Assembly (NCBI RefSeq): GCF_026410545.1
Contig: NZ_JAPMIT010000001.1
Coordinates: 558,001 to 622,000 of the forward strand
DNA from: Microbacterium sp. STN6
Lineage (GTDB): Bacteria > Actinomycetota > Actinomycetes > Actinomycetales > Microbacteriaceae
Length of the DNA stretch: 64,000 nucleotides
Reading direction: 5' to 3'
Shown here: one piece after another, positions 7,997 through 16,931 of the stretch
Numbering within the stretch: the stretch's first letter is position 1
Layout: every line of letters starts with the position of its first letter
The notes under the pieces: generated by a model
Database searches by the model: none
Told to the model about the DNA's origin: nothing
Seen by the model: only the letters and a program-made list of their open reading frames with translations
Position numbers and translations under genes: made by a program

Positions 7997-9340
7997 GTGA
8001 TCGAGTACAGAAATCTCCGCGTCGCACTGCTCGGTGCCGGATCCGTCGGGGCACAGGTCGCCCGGCTGCTGCTGGCCCACCAGGACGAGCTGGCCGCGCG
8101 CGCGGGCGCCGGCCTCGAGCTCGTCGGCATCGCCGTTCGCGACATCGACGCACCGCGAACGGTCGACCTGCCGCGCGAGCTCTTCACGACCGATGCCGAG
8201 TCGCTCATTCTCGGCGCCGACATCGTGGTGGAACTCATGGGCGGCATCGAGCCCGCCCGCACGCTCGTGCTGCAGGCGCTGAACTCGGGCGCCGACGTCG
8301 TCACCGCCAACAAGGCGCTCATCGCCACACACGGCCCCGAGCTGTCGGATGCGGCAGAGCAGGTCGGTGCGCAGCTGGCATACGAGGCCGCCGTCGGTGG
8401 CGCGATCCCCATCATCCGGCCGCTGCGCGACAGTCTCGCCGGTGACCGCGTCGAGCGCATCCTCGGCATCGTCAACGGCACGACCAACTTCGTTCTCGAC
8501 CGGATGCATACGCACGGCGAGAGCCTCGAGACGGCGCTCGCCGTCGCAAGCGATCTCGGCTACGCGGAGGCCGACCCCACGGCCGACATCGAGGGCTACG
8601 ACGCGGCGCAGAAGGCGGCCATCCTCGCCGGCCTCGCGTTCCACACCACCGTGCCCATCGAGCAGGTGTACCGAGAGGGCATCACGCGCGTGACCAAGGA
8701 CGAGGTCGATGCGGCGCGCGAATCGGGCCACGTCATCAAGCTGCTCGCCATCTGTGAGCGCCTGACCGACCCGGCCACCGGTGCCGAGGGCGTCTCGGCG
8801 AGGGTGTATCCGGCACTGGTGCCCGCCGCGCATCCGCTTGCCGCCGTTCGCGGCGCCCACAACGCCGTATTCGTGCAGGCCTCCGCGGCGGGCGACCTCA
8901 TGTTCTACGGCGCGGGAGCAGGGGGAGTGGAGACGGCCTCGGCCGTGCTCGGCGACCTCGTCTCCGTGGCGCGCAGGCACGTGGTGGGCGGTCCTGGTGT
9001 CGCGGAATCGATGCACGCACACCTGCCCGTGCTCGAGATCGGCCGGGCCGTCACCCGCTACCAGATCAGCCTGCAGGTCGTCGACCAGCCCGGTGTGCTC
9101 GCCCGCATCGCGCGCATGCTGAGCGACGGGGGAGTGTCGGTCGAAGCGGTGCGCCAGACCATCGCGTCAGACCCGAGTGAGAGCCCGGCGGCCGGTGCTG
9201 CTGCGCCCGCCGCCACCGCTACCCTTGTAATCGGAACCCACCCTGCTCCCGAATCCGCTCTCGCCGCCACGGTCGAGGCGCTGGCGCAGAGCGACGTGGT
9301 GGCCGCCGTGACATCCGTACTCCGAGTCGAAGGATCGTAA
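7997..9340 (+). CDS. hom: Homoserine dehydrogenase (with C-terminal ACT domain)
   Basis: 447 residues. It reduces aspartate semialdehyde to homoserine, the branch point to threonine and methionine. The N-terminal NAD(P) loop is LLGAGSVGAQVA; the catalytic domain has TANKALIATHG, AYEAAVGGAIPIIRPL, GIVNGTTNFVLDRM and the ADPTADIEGYDAAQKAAILA segment. The C-terminal part (about residue 350 on, ISLQVVDQPGVLARIARMLSDGGVSVEAV) is an ACT regulatory domain expected to mediate threonine feedback. A low-complexity Ala/Pro insert sits inside the ACT region. The GTG start lies three bases after lysA; its stop overlaps the thrC start (TAATG). Confidence 0.97.
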   Translation: MIEYRNLRVALLGAGSVGAQVARLLLAHQDELAARAGAGLELVGIAVRDIDAPRTVDLPRELFTTDAESLILGADIVVELMGGIEPARTLVLQALNSGADVVTANKALIATHGPELSDAAEQVGAQLAYEAAVGGAIPIIRPLRDSLAGDRVERILGIVNGTTNFVLDRMHTHGESLETALAVASDLGYAEADPTADIEGYDAAQKAAILAGLAFHTTVPIEQVYREGITRVTKDEVDAARESGHVIKLLAICERLTDPATGAEGVSARVYPALVPAAHPLAAVRGAHNAVFVQASAAGDLMFYGAGAGGVETASAVLGDLVSVARRHVVGGPGVAESMHAHLPVLEIGRAVTRYQISLQVVDQPGVLARIARMLSDGGVSVEAVRQTIASDPSESPAAGAAAPAATATLVIGTHPAPESALAATVEALAQSDVVAAVTSVLRVEGS

Positions 9341-10440
9341 TGCCCGCAAAACCGAACAGTCGCCAGTGGCGTGGAGTGCTCCGTGAGTACGCGGATCGGC
9401 TCGATGTGAGCGAGGCGACGCCGATCGTGACGCTCGGCGAGGGCGGCACGCCTCTCATCGAGGCGCCCGCGCTCTCGGCGCGTACGGGGGCGAAGATCTG
9501 GGTCAAGTACGAGGGCATGAACCCGACCGGCTCGTTCAAGGACCGCGGCATGACGATGGCCATCTCGAAGGCCGTCGAATCGGGCGCCAAGGCCGTCATC
9601 TGTGCGTCGACGGGCAACACCTCCGCCTCGGCGGCCGCGTATGCGACGCACGCCGGCATCAAGGCGGTCGTGCTGGTGCCGGAGGGCAAGATCGCGCTCG
9701 GCAAGCTGAGCCAGGCGATCGCGCACGGCGCCGAACTGCTGCAGGTGCAGGGCAACTTCGACGACTGCCTCGACATCGCCCGCGACCTCGCCGACAATTA
9801 CCCGGTTCACCTCGTCAACTCGGTCAATCCCGACCGCATCGAGGGTCAGAAGACGGCGGCGTTCGAGGTCATCGAGGTGCTCGGCGACGCGCCCGACCTG
9901 CACATCGTGCCCGTCGGCAACGCCGGCAACTACACCGCGTACACGCGGGGCTACACGCAGGATCTCGAGGCGGGCAACAGCACGAGGCTGCCCCGCATGC
10001 TCGGATTCCAGGCCGCGGGAAGCGCACCCATCGTGCTCGGCCACCCTGTTCGCGAGCCCGAGACCATCGCGAGCGCGATCCGCATCGGCAACCCGGCCTC
10101 CTGGAAGCTGGCGCTTGAAGCGCGCGACGCCACCGGCGGCTACTTCGGCGCCATCGACGACGCAAAGATCCTCGAGGCGTACCGCATTCTCGCGAGCGAG
10201 GTCGGCATCTTCGTGGAGCCGGCATCCGCCATCAGCGTCGCCGGCCTGCTCGAGCGCTCCGAAGCGGGGGCGATTCCTGCGGGAGCGACGGTCGTGCTCA
10301 CGGTCACCGGTCACGGGCTGAAGGACCCCCAGTGGGCCCTGCGCACCGCCGATGGCGCTGACGTGACGCCCACGGTCGTGCCGGTCGACACGGCCCAGGT
10401 CGCCGCCACCCTCGGCCTCGCGGAGAACGGCGCCGCATGA
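9340..10440 (+). CDS. thrC: Threonine synthase
   Basis: 366 residues, a fold-type II PLP enzyme that turns O-phosphohomoserine into threonine. The PLP lysine is Lys67 in NPTGSFKDRGMT, with CASTGNTSASAAAYA and the phosphate-binding VPVGNAGNYTAYTRGY loop following, and EPASAISVAGLL and VTGHGLKD near the C-terminus. It is the short, bacterial-type enzyme without an N-terminal regulatory extension. The start overlaps the hom stop by one base and its stop overlaps the thrB start in ATGA, so hom, thrC and thrB form a coupled operon. Confidence 0.97.
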   Translation: MPAKPNSRQWRGVLREYADRLDVSEATPIVTLGEGGTPLIEAPALSARTGAKIWVKYEGMNPTGSFKDRGMTMAISKAVESGAKAVICASTGNTSASAAAYATHAGIKAVVLVPEGKIALGKLSQAIAHGAELLQVQGNFDDCLDIARDLADNYPVHLVNSVNPDRIEGQKTAAFEVIEVLGDAPDLHIVPVGNAGNYTAYTRGYTQDLEAGNSTRLPRMLGFQAAGSAPIVLGHPVREPETIASAIRIGNPASWKLALEARDATGGYFGAIDDAKILEAYRILASEVGIFVEPASAISVAGLLERSEAGAIPAGATVVLTVTGHGLKDPQWALRTADGADVTPTVVPVDTAQVAATLGLAENGAA

Positions 10441-11396
10441 CCGCCGCCCCCGCGGCGCTCATCGGCAGGTCGGTGAGCGTCAAGGTTCCGGCCACGACCG
10501 CGAACCTCGGACCGGGCTTCGACACGCTCGGCCTTGCGCTGTCGCTGTACGACGAGCTGACCGTGAGGGTGCGCGAGCAGCCGGGCGCCCACGTCGAGGT
10601 CGTCGGCGTCGGCGCGGGCGAGGTGCCCACCGATGAGACCAACCTCGTCGTCACCGCGATCGCCCGCACCTTCGCGGCGCTCGGTGTCGAGATGCCGGGG
10701 CTCGAACTCGTGGCGCGCAACGCGATTCCGCACGGTCGCGGTCTCGGCTCATCCGGCGCTGCCATCGTGTCTGGCATCATGGCGGCGCGCGGCCTGCTGA
10801 ACGGCATCATCGAGATCGACGCGCAGGGCGTTCTCGCCCTCGCCACCGAGATGGAGGGTCACCCCGACAACGTGGCCCCGGCCATCTTCGGCGGCCTCAC
10901 GATCGCCTGGGTCACGCCCGAGGGCCCCCAGAGCAAGAAGCTCATGGTGCACCGGGGCGTGTCGCCTCTCGTGCTGGTGCCGCAGCACGTCATGTCCACG
11001 GCGCTCGCCCGCAGTCTGCAGCCCTTGCAGGTGCCGCACGAGGACGCGGTGTTCAACCTGTCGCGTTCCGCTCTTCTCGTCGCCGCTCTCACGCAGAGTC
11101 CCGAGCTGCTGCTCGCCTCGACGGAGGACAAGCTGCACCAGAGCTACCGCGCCTCGGCGATGCCGGAAACGAACCGTCTCATCGCGCTGCTGCGTGAGCA
11201 GGGCTTCGCCGCCGTGGTGTCCGGCGCGGGGCCGTCGATCCTCGTGCTCTGCAGCGATCCGGGCCAGCGCATCGCCGCCGCCGAGCTCGCCGCAGCCAGC
11301 GCGGAGACCCGCTGGCAGGCGCTCATGCTCGCCGTCGATTTCAAGGGCGCGACCGTCGCGCACGTGGGCGAGCAGGCCACATCCGCGCTCGCATGA
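10437..11396 (+). CDS. thrB: Homoserine kinase
   Basis: 319 residues, GHMP-family kinase that phosphorylates homoserine for threonine synthase. Visible motifs: the N-terminal VPATTANLGPGFDTLGLAL, the ATP-binding PHGRGLGSSGAAIVSG glycine-rich loop, GHPDNVAPAIFGGL and the C-terminal SGAGPSILVL. It starts within the thrC stop codon (ATGA overlap), consistent with stoichiometric co-translation. A perfect 10-bp palindrome CGTAATTACG (11397–11406) begins right after its stop; its role is unknown. Confidence 0.97.
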   Translation: MTAAPAALIGRSVSVKVPATTANLGPGFDTLGLALSLYDELTVRVREQPGAHVEVVGVGAGEVPTDETNLVVTAIARTFAALGVEMPGLELVARNAIPHGRGLGSSGAAIVSGIMAARGLLNGIIEIDAQGVLALATEMEGHPDNVAPAIFGGLTIAWVTPEGPQSKKLMVHRGVSPLVLVPQHVMSTALARSLQPLQVPHEDAVFNLSRSALLVAALTQSPELLLASTEDKLHQSYRASAMPETNRLIALLREQGFAAVVSGAGPSILVLCSDPGQRIAAAELAAASAETRWQALMLAVDFKGATVAHVGEQATSALA

Positions 11397-11644
11397 CGTA
11401 ATTACGCCGCGGTGATGCTAGTCTTTTAGCGCACCTCGCAGACACCGCGTAACGAGCGATTCTGGTTTGCGGGCGCAATCACCGGTAACCCACTGCTGTC
11501 GCACTGCTCTGTACCTGCGCCACCCGCGCACCGGTACCGGCTTCGTGTGGATCAGAACGCACGCAGCAGAAGGCAGTCCCTTACGCGACATGCGCTCTCG
11601 GCACGCCCATCTTCCGCGGCCGGGAGGGAAGGAAAATCACACAC
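11397..11644 (+). promoter_or_regulatory. 248-bp leader region upstream of rho
   Basis: No gene is supported here. The stretch likely carries the rho promoter and leader: it begins with the palindrome CGTAATTACG, followed by TAGTCTTTTAG-like A/T-richer sequence near 11418–11430. Long leaders are common for rho because Rho often limits its own synthesis, but the sequence does not show a specific attenuator and I could not place a firm -35/-10 pair. Confidence 0.3.
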
Positions 11645-14056
11645 GTGACCAACGTCAACACCACAACTGTTGTGGATCCCACCATCGACCTGAACACCCT
11701 TCGCGTCGCCGAACTGCAGGCACTCGCCACCCAGCTCGGCATCGCGGGAGCGGCCAAGCTGCGTAAGAGCGCGCTTGTCGAGGCCGTCAGCGCCGCCCAG
11801 GCATCGCAGTCGACGGATGCCGGCGCCGCCGGCGCCGGGCCCGCCCCCGAGGCAGAGCCCGCCGCGCCCGCCGCGGAAACGCTGCCGGGCCTCGCCGAGG
11901 CAGAGCCCGCGACGCCCGCCGCCGAAACGCTGCCGGGCCTCGCCGAGGACGCCGCCGAGCAGGCATCCCGGGCGGATGCCGCGTCGAGCGCCACCGCGGC
12001 GCCCGAGGCAGCCGCCGCCGGGGTCACCGCTTCCGAGTCAGCCGCTTCCGAGTCAGCCGCTTCCGGGGCCGCCGCTTCCGCGCCGGCTGCCGAGCAGGCG
12101 CCGACCTCGGGACGTCGCCGCGGCCGTCGCGCGACCAGCGCAGACGCGCTTCGTGCTCCGGGCGAGAACGCCTCCGTTCCCGCAACCGCCCACGCCAATG
12201 CGGGCCAGACCGGAACCACCCCCGTCGGCGACGCCGAAGCAGGGGGCAGGAGCGCCGCCGCTACGGATGCGACCGGTGCTGCTGCCGTCGGCGAGACGGA
12301 GTCATCGGCGACATCCGCGGAGCAGACAACCTCCGGCACGACCGCTTCGGCGGAGTCCGACAACGAGGGGCAGGGTGAGCCGCGCCAGCCTCGCGGCCGC
12401 AACCGTAACCGCAACCGCAACACCAGCGGTCAGGGCGCCGACAGCAACGGCCAGAACGTAGGCGGCCAGAACGCGGGCGGCCAGAACACGGGCGGCCAGA
12501 ACGATGGCGGTCAGAACGACGGCGGCCAGCGCAACGGCGGCCGGAACGACGGCGCGCAGAACGCGGGCGCCGCGAACGAGGGCCGCAGGAACAACAAGGG
12601 CGGCGGGCAGGACGGCGCTTCGGAGCGTCAGGGCGACCGCAAGCGCGGCAAGAACGGCGACCGCGATCACGGCAACGAGCAGGGCGACCGCGACAACCAG
12701 GGCGACCGCAATCAGGGCGACCGCGACAACCAGGGTGACCGCAATCAGGGCGACCGCGGCGACCGCAACCAGAACGACCGCGATGGCGAGCGGGGCGGCC
12801 GTGGTCGCTACCGTGACCGCAAGCGCCGCGGGCAGGGCAACGACGATGTCGAGCCCGAGATCACCGAAGACGACGTTCTGATCCCCATCGCGGGCATCCT
12901 CGACGTGCTCGACAACTACGCGTTCGTGCGCACCACCGGCTACCTGCCGGGTGCGAGCGATGTGTACGTGTCGCTCGGCCAGGTCAAGAAGTACAACCTG
13001 CGCAAGGGTGACGCTGTCGTCGGCGCGATCCGCCAGCCGCGCGAGGGCGAGAACAACAGCCGGCAGAAGTACAACGCCATCGTCAAGGTCGACTCCATCA
13101 ACGGGCAGGCCGTCGAGGAGGCGGGCGGCCGCGTCGAGTTCGGCAACCTCACGCCGCTCTACCCGCAGGAGCGCCTGCGGCTCGAGACCGAGCCCTCCAA
13201 GCTCACGCAGCGCATCATCGACCTGGTCGCGCCCATCGGCAAGGGCCAGCGCGGCCTCATCGTCGCCCCGCCGAAGGCGGGCAAGACCATCGTGCTGCAG
13301 CAGATCGCCAACGCGATCGCGACGAACAACCCCGAGGTGCACCTCATGGTCGTGCTCGTCGACGAGCGGCCTGAAGAGGTCACCGACATGCAGCGCACCG
13401 TCAAGGGCGAGGTCATCGCCTCGACCTTCGACCGGCCTGCCGAAGATCACACGACCGTCGCAGAGCTTGCGATCGAGCGTGCCAAGCGCCTGGTCGAGCT
13501 CGGCCACGACGTGGTCGTGCTGCTCGACTCGATCACGCGTCTGAGCCGTGCGTACAACCTGGCCGCCCCGGCGTCAGGGCGCATCCTCTCGGGCGGCGTG
13601 GACGCATCCGCTCTGTACCCGCCCAAGCGCTTCTTCGGCGCTGCTCGCAACATCGAGCACGGCGGCTCGCTCACCATACTGGCCACCGCGCTTATCGAGA
13701 CCGGCTCCAAGATGGATGAGGTCATCTTCGAGGAGTTCAAGGGCACCGGCAACATGGAGCTGCGGCTCTCGCGCCAGCTCGCTGACAAGCGCATCTTCCC
13801 GGCGGTGGATGTGAACGCGTCCGGCACCCGTCGCGAAGAGATGCTGATGGGCGCAGACGAGGTCAAGGTCACGTGGAAGCTGCGCCGGGCCCTCGCGGGC
13901 GTCGACCAGCAGCAGGCCCTCGAGGTCGTGCTCGGCCGGCTCAAGGAGACCACAAGCAACGTCGAGTTCCTCATGCAGGTGCAGAAGTCGATGCCGGTGC
14001 CGCCGACCGGTCACGGCACGGCGCACTCGCACGGGCACGAGAACGACCACCGTTAA
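11645..14056 (+). CDS. rho: Transcription termination factor Rho with extended repetitive N-terminal region
   Basis: 803 residues, nearly twice the E. coli length. The C-terminal 400 residues are a standard Rho: RNA-binding CSD segment (DDVLIPIAGILDVLDNYAFVRTTGYL), Walker A PPKAGKTIV, Walker B DVVVLLDSITRLSRAYN and the C-terminal RREEML and MQVQKSM segments. The N-terminus has a Rho N-terminal helix-type start (LRVAELQALATQLGI) and then about 350 residues of low complexity: Ala/Glu/Pro repeats, an Asn/Gln/Gly-rich block and an Arg/Asp/Asn-rich block. Such inserts occur in actinobacterial Rho proteins and add RNA contacts. It is an RNA helicase ending untranslated transcripts. The GTG start is preceded by GGGAAGGAAAAT-type purine-rich sequence. 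Confidence 0.97.
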   Translation: MTNVNTTTVVDPTIDLNTLRVAELQALATQLGIAGAAKLRKSALVEAVSAAQASQSTDAGAAGAGPAPEAEPAAPAAETLPGLAEAEPATPAAETLPGLAEDAAEQASRADAASSATAAPEAAAAGVTASESAASESAASGAAASAPAAEQAPTSGRRRGRRATSADALRAPGENASVPATAHANAGQTGTTPVGDAEAGGRSAAATDATGAAAVGETESSATSAEQTTSGTTASAESDNEGQGEPRQPRGRNRNRNRNTSGQGADSNGQNVGGQNAGGQNTGGQNDGGQNDGGQRNGGRNDGAQNAGAANEGRRNNKGGGQDGASERQGDRKRGKNGDRDHGNEQGDRDNQGDRNQGDRDNQGDRNQGDRGDRNQNDRDGERGGRGRYRDRKRRGQGNDDVEPEITEDDVLIPIAGILDVLDNYAFVRTTGYLPGASDVYVSLGQVKKYNLRKGDAVVGAIRQPREGENNSRQKYNAIVKVDSINGQAVEEAGGRVEFGNLTPLYPQERLRLETEPSKLTQRIIDLVAPIGKGQRGLIVAPPKAGKTIVLQQIANAIATNNPEVHLMVVLVDERPEEVTDMQRTVKGEVIASTFDRPAEDHTTVAELAIERAKRLVELGHDVVVLLDSITRLSRAYNLAAPASGRILSGGVDASALYPPKRFFGAARNIEHGGSLTILATALIETGSKMDEVIFEEFKGTGNMELRLSRQLADKRIFPAVDVNASGTRREEMLMGADEVKVTWKLRRALAGVDQQQALEVVLGRLKETTSNVEFLMQVQKSMPVPPTGHGTAHSHGHENDHR
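11859..11954 (+). repeat. 48-bp in-frame tandem duplication in rho
   Basis: Two adjacent near-identical copies of a 48-bp unit encode the 16-residue peptide EAEPA(A/T)PAAETLPGLA. A smaller 15-bp duplication (encoding SAASE) follows near 12028–12070. Both lie in the disordered N-terminal region and keep the reading frame. Confidence 0.8.
12448..12560 (+). repeat. Asn-Gly-Gly-Gln repeat block in rho
   Basis: A run of 15-bp units encoding GGQN-x, repeated about six times with drift toward GGRND at the end. The unit gives an uncharged, glycine/asparagine-rich segment of Rho that is probably disordered and able to phase separate or bind RNA, which is inference. Confidence 0.75.
12680..12760 (+). 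repeat. 33-bp tandem repeat (QGDRDNQGDRN) in rho
   Basis: Two full 33-bp copies (12680–12712, 12713–12745) and a partial third, nearly identical at base level, each encoding QGDRDNQGDRN. The Arg/Asp-rich segment continues to about residue 400 and lies directly before the RNA-binding domain. Confidence 0.85.
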
Positions 14057-14158
14057 CGTCGCCGGTCGGGCGGCGCGCGGTCTCGCGCGTCGCCTCATCC
14101 GCTCGGTGACAGGAAATGCTGCGTGTGAATCGCGTGGCGACGGTGGGAAAGTAAGCAC

Positions 14159-15241
14159 ATGTTCGAATCAGTAGGCGTTCTTCTCGCTGAGCACGAGCAG
14201 CTGCAGACGCAGCTCTCCGACCCGGCGGTGCACGCGGACGCCGCGCGCGCCAAGAAGATCAACCGGCGCTATGCGGAGCTCAGCCAGATCAAGGCGGCCT
14301 ACGAGCGCTGGCAGCAGCTGGGCGACGACCTGGCGGCCGCGCGGGAGTTGGCGAAGGAAGACGACTCGTTCGCCGCCGAGGTGCCGGGGCTCGAGACCGA
14401 GTTGCAGACCGCGCAGGAGAAGCTGAGGCGGCTGCTGATCCCGCGCGACCCGGATGACGGACGCGACGTGATCATGGAGATCAAGGGCGGCGAGGGGGGC
14501 GCCGAGAGCGCGCTGTTCGCAGCCGACCTGCTGCGCATGTATATCCACTACGCCGAGTCGAGGGGCTGGAAGACCGAGCTGCTCGAGCGCACCGAGAGCG
14601 ATCTCGGCGGCTACAAGGACGTGCAGGTGGCCATCAAGTCGAACGCCACCGACCCGTCTCAGGGCGTCTGGGCCCACCTCAAGTACGAGGGCGGGGTGCA
14701 CCGCGTGCAGCGCGTGCCCGCCACCGAGTCGCAGGGGCGCATCCACACGTCGACGACCGGCGTGCTCGTGTTCCCCGAGGTCGACGAGCCCGAAGAGGTG
14801 GAGATCAGCCAGAACGACCTGAAGATCGACGTGTACCGGTCTTCCGGCCCCGGCGGCCAGTCGGTCAACACGACCGACTCGGCCGTACGCATCACCCACC
14901 TGCCCACCGGCATCGTGGTGTCGATGCAGAACGAGAAGAGCCAGCTGCAGAACCGCGAGGCGGGCATGCGTGTGCTGCGCGCCCGGCTGCTCGCCCGCCA
15001 GCAGGAGGAGCAGGCCGCCGCCGCCTCCGACGCCCGCAGAAGCCAGATTCGCACCATGGATCGCTCCGAGCGGATCCGCACATACAACTTCCCCGAGAAC
15101 CGCATTGCCGACCACCGCACCGGCTACAAGGCATACAACCTCGACGCGGTCATGAATGGCGCGCTCGACGCGGTCATCGACTCGTGCATCCAGTTCGACG
15201 AGGAGGCCAGGCTGGCCGACATCGGCGACCACGAGGCGTAG
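14159..15241 (+). CDS. prfA: Peptide chain release factor 1
   Basis: 360 residues, class I release factor that recognises UAG and UAA and triggers peptide release. The catalytic GGQ is near residues 232–234 in [16 protein letters not shown]; the stop-codon recognition region shows the RF1-type [19 protein letters not shown] segment; the C-terminus has [17 protein letters not shown]. It is the substrate of PrmC, whose gene lies 2.7 kb downstream beyond an oppositely oriented block. The ATG follows rho by about 100 bp, with GGTGGGAAAG upstream. No rpmE gene sits between rho and prfA, unlike in some actinobacteria. Confidence 0.97.
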   Translation: MFESVGVLLAEHEQLQTQLSDPAVHADAARAKKINRRYAELSQIKAAYERWQQLGDDLAAARELAKEDDSFAAEVPGLETELQTAQEKLRRLLIPRDPDDGRDVIMEIKGGEGGAESALFAADLLRMYIHYAESRGWKTELLERTESDLGGYKDVQVAIKSNATDPSQGVWAHLKYEGGVHRVQRVPATESQGRIHTSTTGVLVFPEVDEPEEVEISQNDLKIDVYRSSGPGGQSVNTTDSAVRITHLPTGIVVSMQNEKSQLQNREAGMRVLRARLLARQQEEQAAAASDARRSQIRTMDRSERIRTYNFPENRIADHRTGYKAYNLDAVMNGALDAVIDSCIQFDEEARLADIGDHEA

Positions 15242-15280
15242 GCCGCTCTCGCTCGTCCCACACTGGGCCGCGCGCGCTGC

Positions 15281-15334
15281 GAGAGGCCAAAAGTCGCCCT
15301 CAAGATCTGAAATGAGGGCGGTTTTTGGCCTCTC
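15281..15334. terminator. Long bidirectional terminator-like inverted repeat between prfA and the DUF2017/clpS genes
   Basis: Two 22-base arms (15281–15302 and 15313–15334) pair at 20 of 22 positions around a ten-base loop. The inner stem CGCCCTCA/TGAGGGCG is followed by TTTTT on the plus strand and by ACTTTT on the minus strand, so it can end transcription from both convergent genes. The outer arms GAGAGGCC/GGCCTCTC extend the hairpin beyond the T-tracts, which is unusual. Confidence 0.85.
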
Positions 15335-15346
15335 ACTGACGGGGAC

Positions 15347-15401
15347 GGGCGGGGTAAGTGAGATGGCGCGGTGAGCAGAGGTGGGCGGGGTAAGTGAGAT
15401 G
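15347..15401. repeat. 19-bp direct repeat, two copies
   Basis: GGGCGGGGTAAGTGAGATG occurs exactly at 15347–15365 and 15383–15401, start to start 36 bp. It lies between the terminator hairpin and the end of the DUF2017 gene. No function is evident; it may be a recent duplication. Confidence 0.8.
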
Positions 15402-15436
15402 ACGAGGAGATGGGGGAGCGTGTTCGCCCGCGCGGC

Positions 15437-15925
15437 TCAGGCGGTGATGGCCTCGAGCAGCGACTCCTGCAGGTAGCCGCACCACAGGTAGAGCTGCTGC
15501 ACGGGCTGCGCCTCGTCGTCGGTGCGGCCGGTCTCGCCGTCTCGCTGAATGCCGAGGCGCGCCGCCAGGGTCAGCCTGAGATCGGCGAGCGTACGCAACC
15601 AGGCCTGCACATCGTGAGCATCCAGAACCACGGATGCGCGCTCGCCGCCGCGTACCGAGTCCGCGACAGCGCGCGCGTTCGCGATCTTCCGCTGGGTGAG
15701 GTCGGCGGAGGTAAACCGGCGGAACTCGGCCGACGCCTCCGCGTCGTCGGGGTACGCGTCGGGCAGCAGGCGCGCAAGAGCCGGATCGGCGGCGGGCGAC
15801 GCGCTGTCGCTCGAGAGGTCGAGCAGCTCGATCAGCTGCTCGGCAAGGCTGACGATGAGCCCGCGTTCGACGACGTCGAACTCGGCCTCGACCTCGCCGT
15901 CAGATCCCGGCCGGAACCCGTTCAT
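15437..15925 (-). CDS. DUF2017 family protein
   Basis: 162 residues, cytoplasmic, mostly helical by pattern. Features: an acidic N-terminal [20 protein letters not shown], an internal [20 protein letters not shown], and a C-terminal LTLAARLG…[15 protein letters not shown]. These match the actinobacterial DUF2017 family as I know it, which is almost always next to clpS. The function is unknown. The ATG at 15925 overlaps the clpS stop codon (ATGA), giving translational coupling. A longer open frame to 16135 lies inside clpS and is a shadow. Confidence 0.85.
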   Translation of the reverse strand: MNGFRPGSDGEVEAEFDVVERGLIVSLAEQLIELLDLSSDSASPAADPALARLLPDAYPDDAEASAEFRRFTSADLTQRKIANARAVADSVRGGERASVVLDAHDVQAWLRTLADLRLTLAARLGIQRDGETGRTDDEAQPVQQLYLWCGYLQESLLEAITA

Positions 15926-16251
15926 GCGTCGGCCTTCGTCACGGTCGCCCACAGCCCGTACTCGTGCATCGCCTCGACATGCCGCTCCATCTGCTCGCGA
16001 TTGCCGCGCGCCACAACGGCCTTGCCGTCGTTGTGCACCTGCAGCATGCGCCGCTCTGCCTCCGCGGCGCTCATGCCGAAGTACGTGCGGAACACGTAGA
16101 CGACGTACGACATGAGATTCACCGGGTCGTTCCACACGATCGTCACCCAGGGAGTGTCCGGCCCCTGGAGAGTGCGCGTGCGGCGTCTCTCCTCGGTACT
16201 GGTCGACTCGCGCGCATCCGTTCGGCCTCGCGCGCGAAGGTCAGTGTGCAT
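15922..16251 (-). CDS. clpS: ATP-dependent Clp protease adaptor ClpS
   Basis: 109 residues. ClpS hands N-degron substrates to the ClpC/ClpP protease. The conserved core is present: [20 protein letters not shown] with the N-end-rule pocket Asn-Asp, then [18 protein letters not shown] and a final YGLWATV. The first 25–30 residues are charged and likely disordered, as usual. It is the first gene of a pair with DUF2017 and is followed by that gene with a four-base overlap. Confidence 0.95.
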   Translation of the reverse strand: MHTDLRARGRTDARESTSTEERRRTRTLQGPDTPWVTIVWNDPVNLMSYVVYVFRTYFGMSAAEAERRMLQVHNDGKAVVARGNREQMERHVEAMHEYGLWATVTKADA

Positions 16252-16307
16252 CCCTTAAGCGTGGCACGTCTCGGGGCCGTGTTGTGACGCGGATGCGCGG
16301 CAGCGGC

Positions 16308-16925
16308 TCAGATGTAGATCGCCGGGTCGAGCCAGGCGTCTTCGTCGGCTGCGGCATCCGCTCGGCTCGCCTGCGTTGCCGAGGCGCTCGCGCCGCCCGT
16401 CCCGCCGCGCGGTCGTGCGACGCCGGGGATGCCGACGATCACCGAATCCGGCGCCGCGTCGTGCACGACGACCGCGTTCGCGCCGATCACGCACCGGGCG
16501 CCGATCGTGATGTCGCCGAGCACCTGAGCGCCCGCGCCGACGACCACGCCATCGCCGAGCGTGGGGTGTCGTTTGCCGTGCCCCGAACTCTTTCCGCCGA
16601 GCGTGACGCCGTGGTACAGCATGACGTCGTGGCCGATGACGGCCGTTTCGCCGATCACGACGCCCATGCCGTGGTCGATGAAGAAGCGTCTGCCAATGCG
16701 CGCGCCCGGGTGGATCTCCACGCCGGTGGCGGCGCGTGCCGCCTGGGAGAGCAGGCGCGCGGCGAGGCGCATGCCGGGCGAACGCCACCAGCGATGAGCG
16801 ATGCGGTACGCCCAGATCGCGTGCAGCCCCGAATAGCCGAGAAACACCTCGGCCGAACTGCGCGCGGCCGGATCGCGCTGCCTCGCGGCGCGGATGTCCT
16901 CACGCAGGCGGGAAGCGATGCTCAC
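16308..16925 (-). CDS. cysE: Serine O-acetyltransferase
   Basis: 205 residues. It acetylates serine to O-acetylserine, the precursor used by cysteine synthase. The N-terminal helical domain ([21 protein letters not shown]) and the left-handed β-helix of hexapeptide repeats ([31 protein letters not shown]…) are clear; the His in DHGMG and HGVTLGG are the active-site residues of the family. The C-terminal tail is Ala/Ser-rich and ends DPAIYI; in this family the tail with a terminal Ile inserts into CysK to form the cysteine synthase complex, so the final isoleucine is notable. GTG start at 16925, seven bases after the cysK stop. Confidence 0.95.
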   Translation of the reverse strand: MSIASRLREDIRAARQRDPAARSSAEVFLGYSGLHAIWAYRIAHRWWRSPGMRLAARLLSQAARAATGVEIHPGARIGRRFFIDHGMGVVIGETAVIGHDVMLYHGVTLGGKSSGHGKRHPTLGDGVVVGAGAQVLGDITIGARCVIGANAVVVHDAAPDSVIVGIPGVARPRGGTGGASASATQASRADAAADEDAWLDPAIYI

Positions 16926-16931
16926 GGCGCG

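Noticed and set aside
7232-9022. 596-codon minus-strand frame opposite lysA and hom
   Set aside because: Shadow frame; the plus strand has clear diaminopimelate decarboxylase and homoserine dehydrogenase motifs over the same bases.
12440-12800. Repeat array in rho considered as a CRISPR or intergenic repeat
   Set aside because: The units are adjacent without spacers, keep the reading frame and encode part of Rho.
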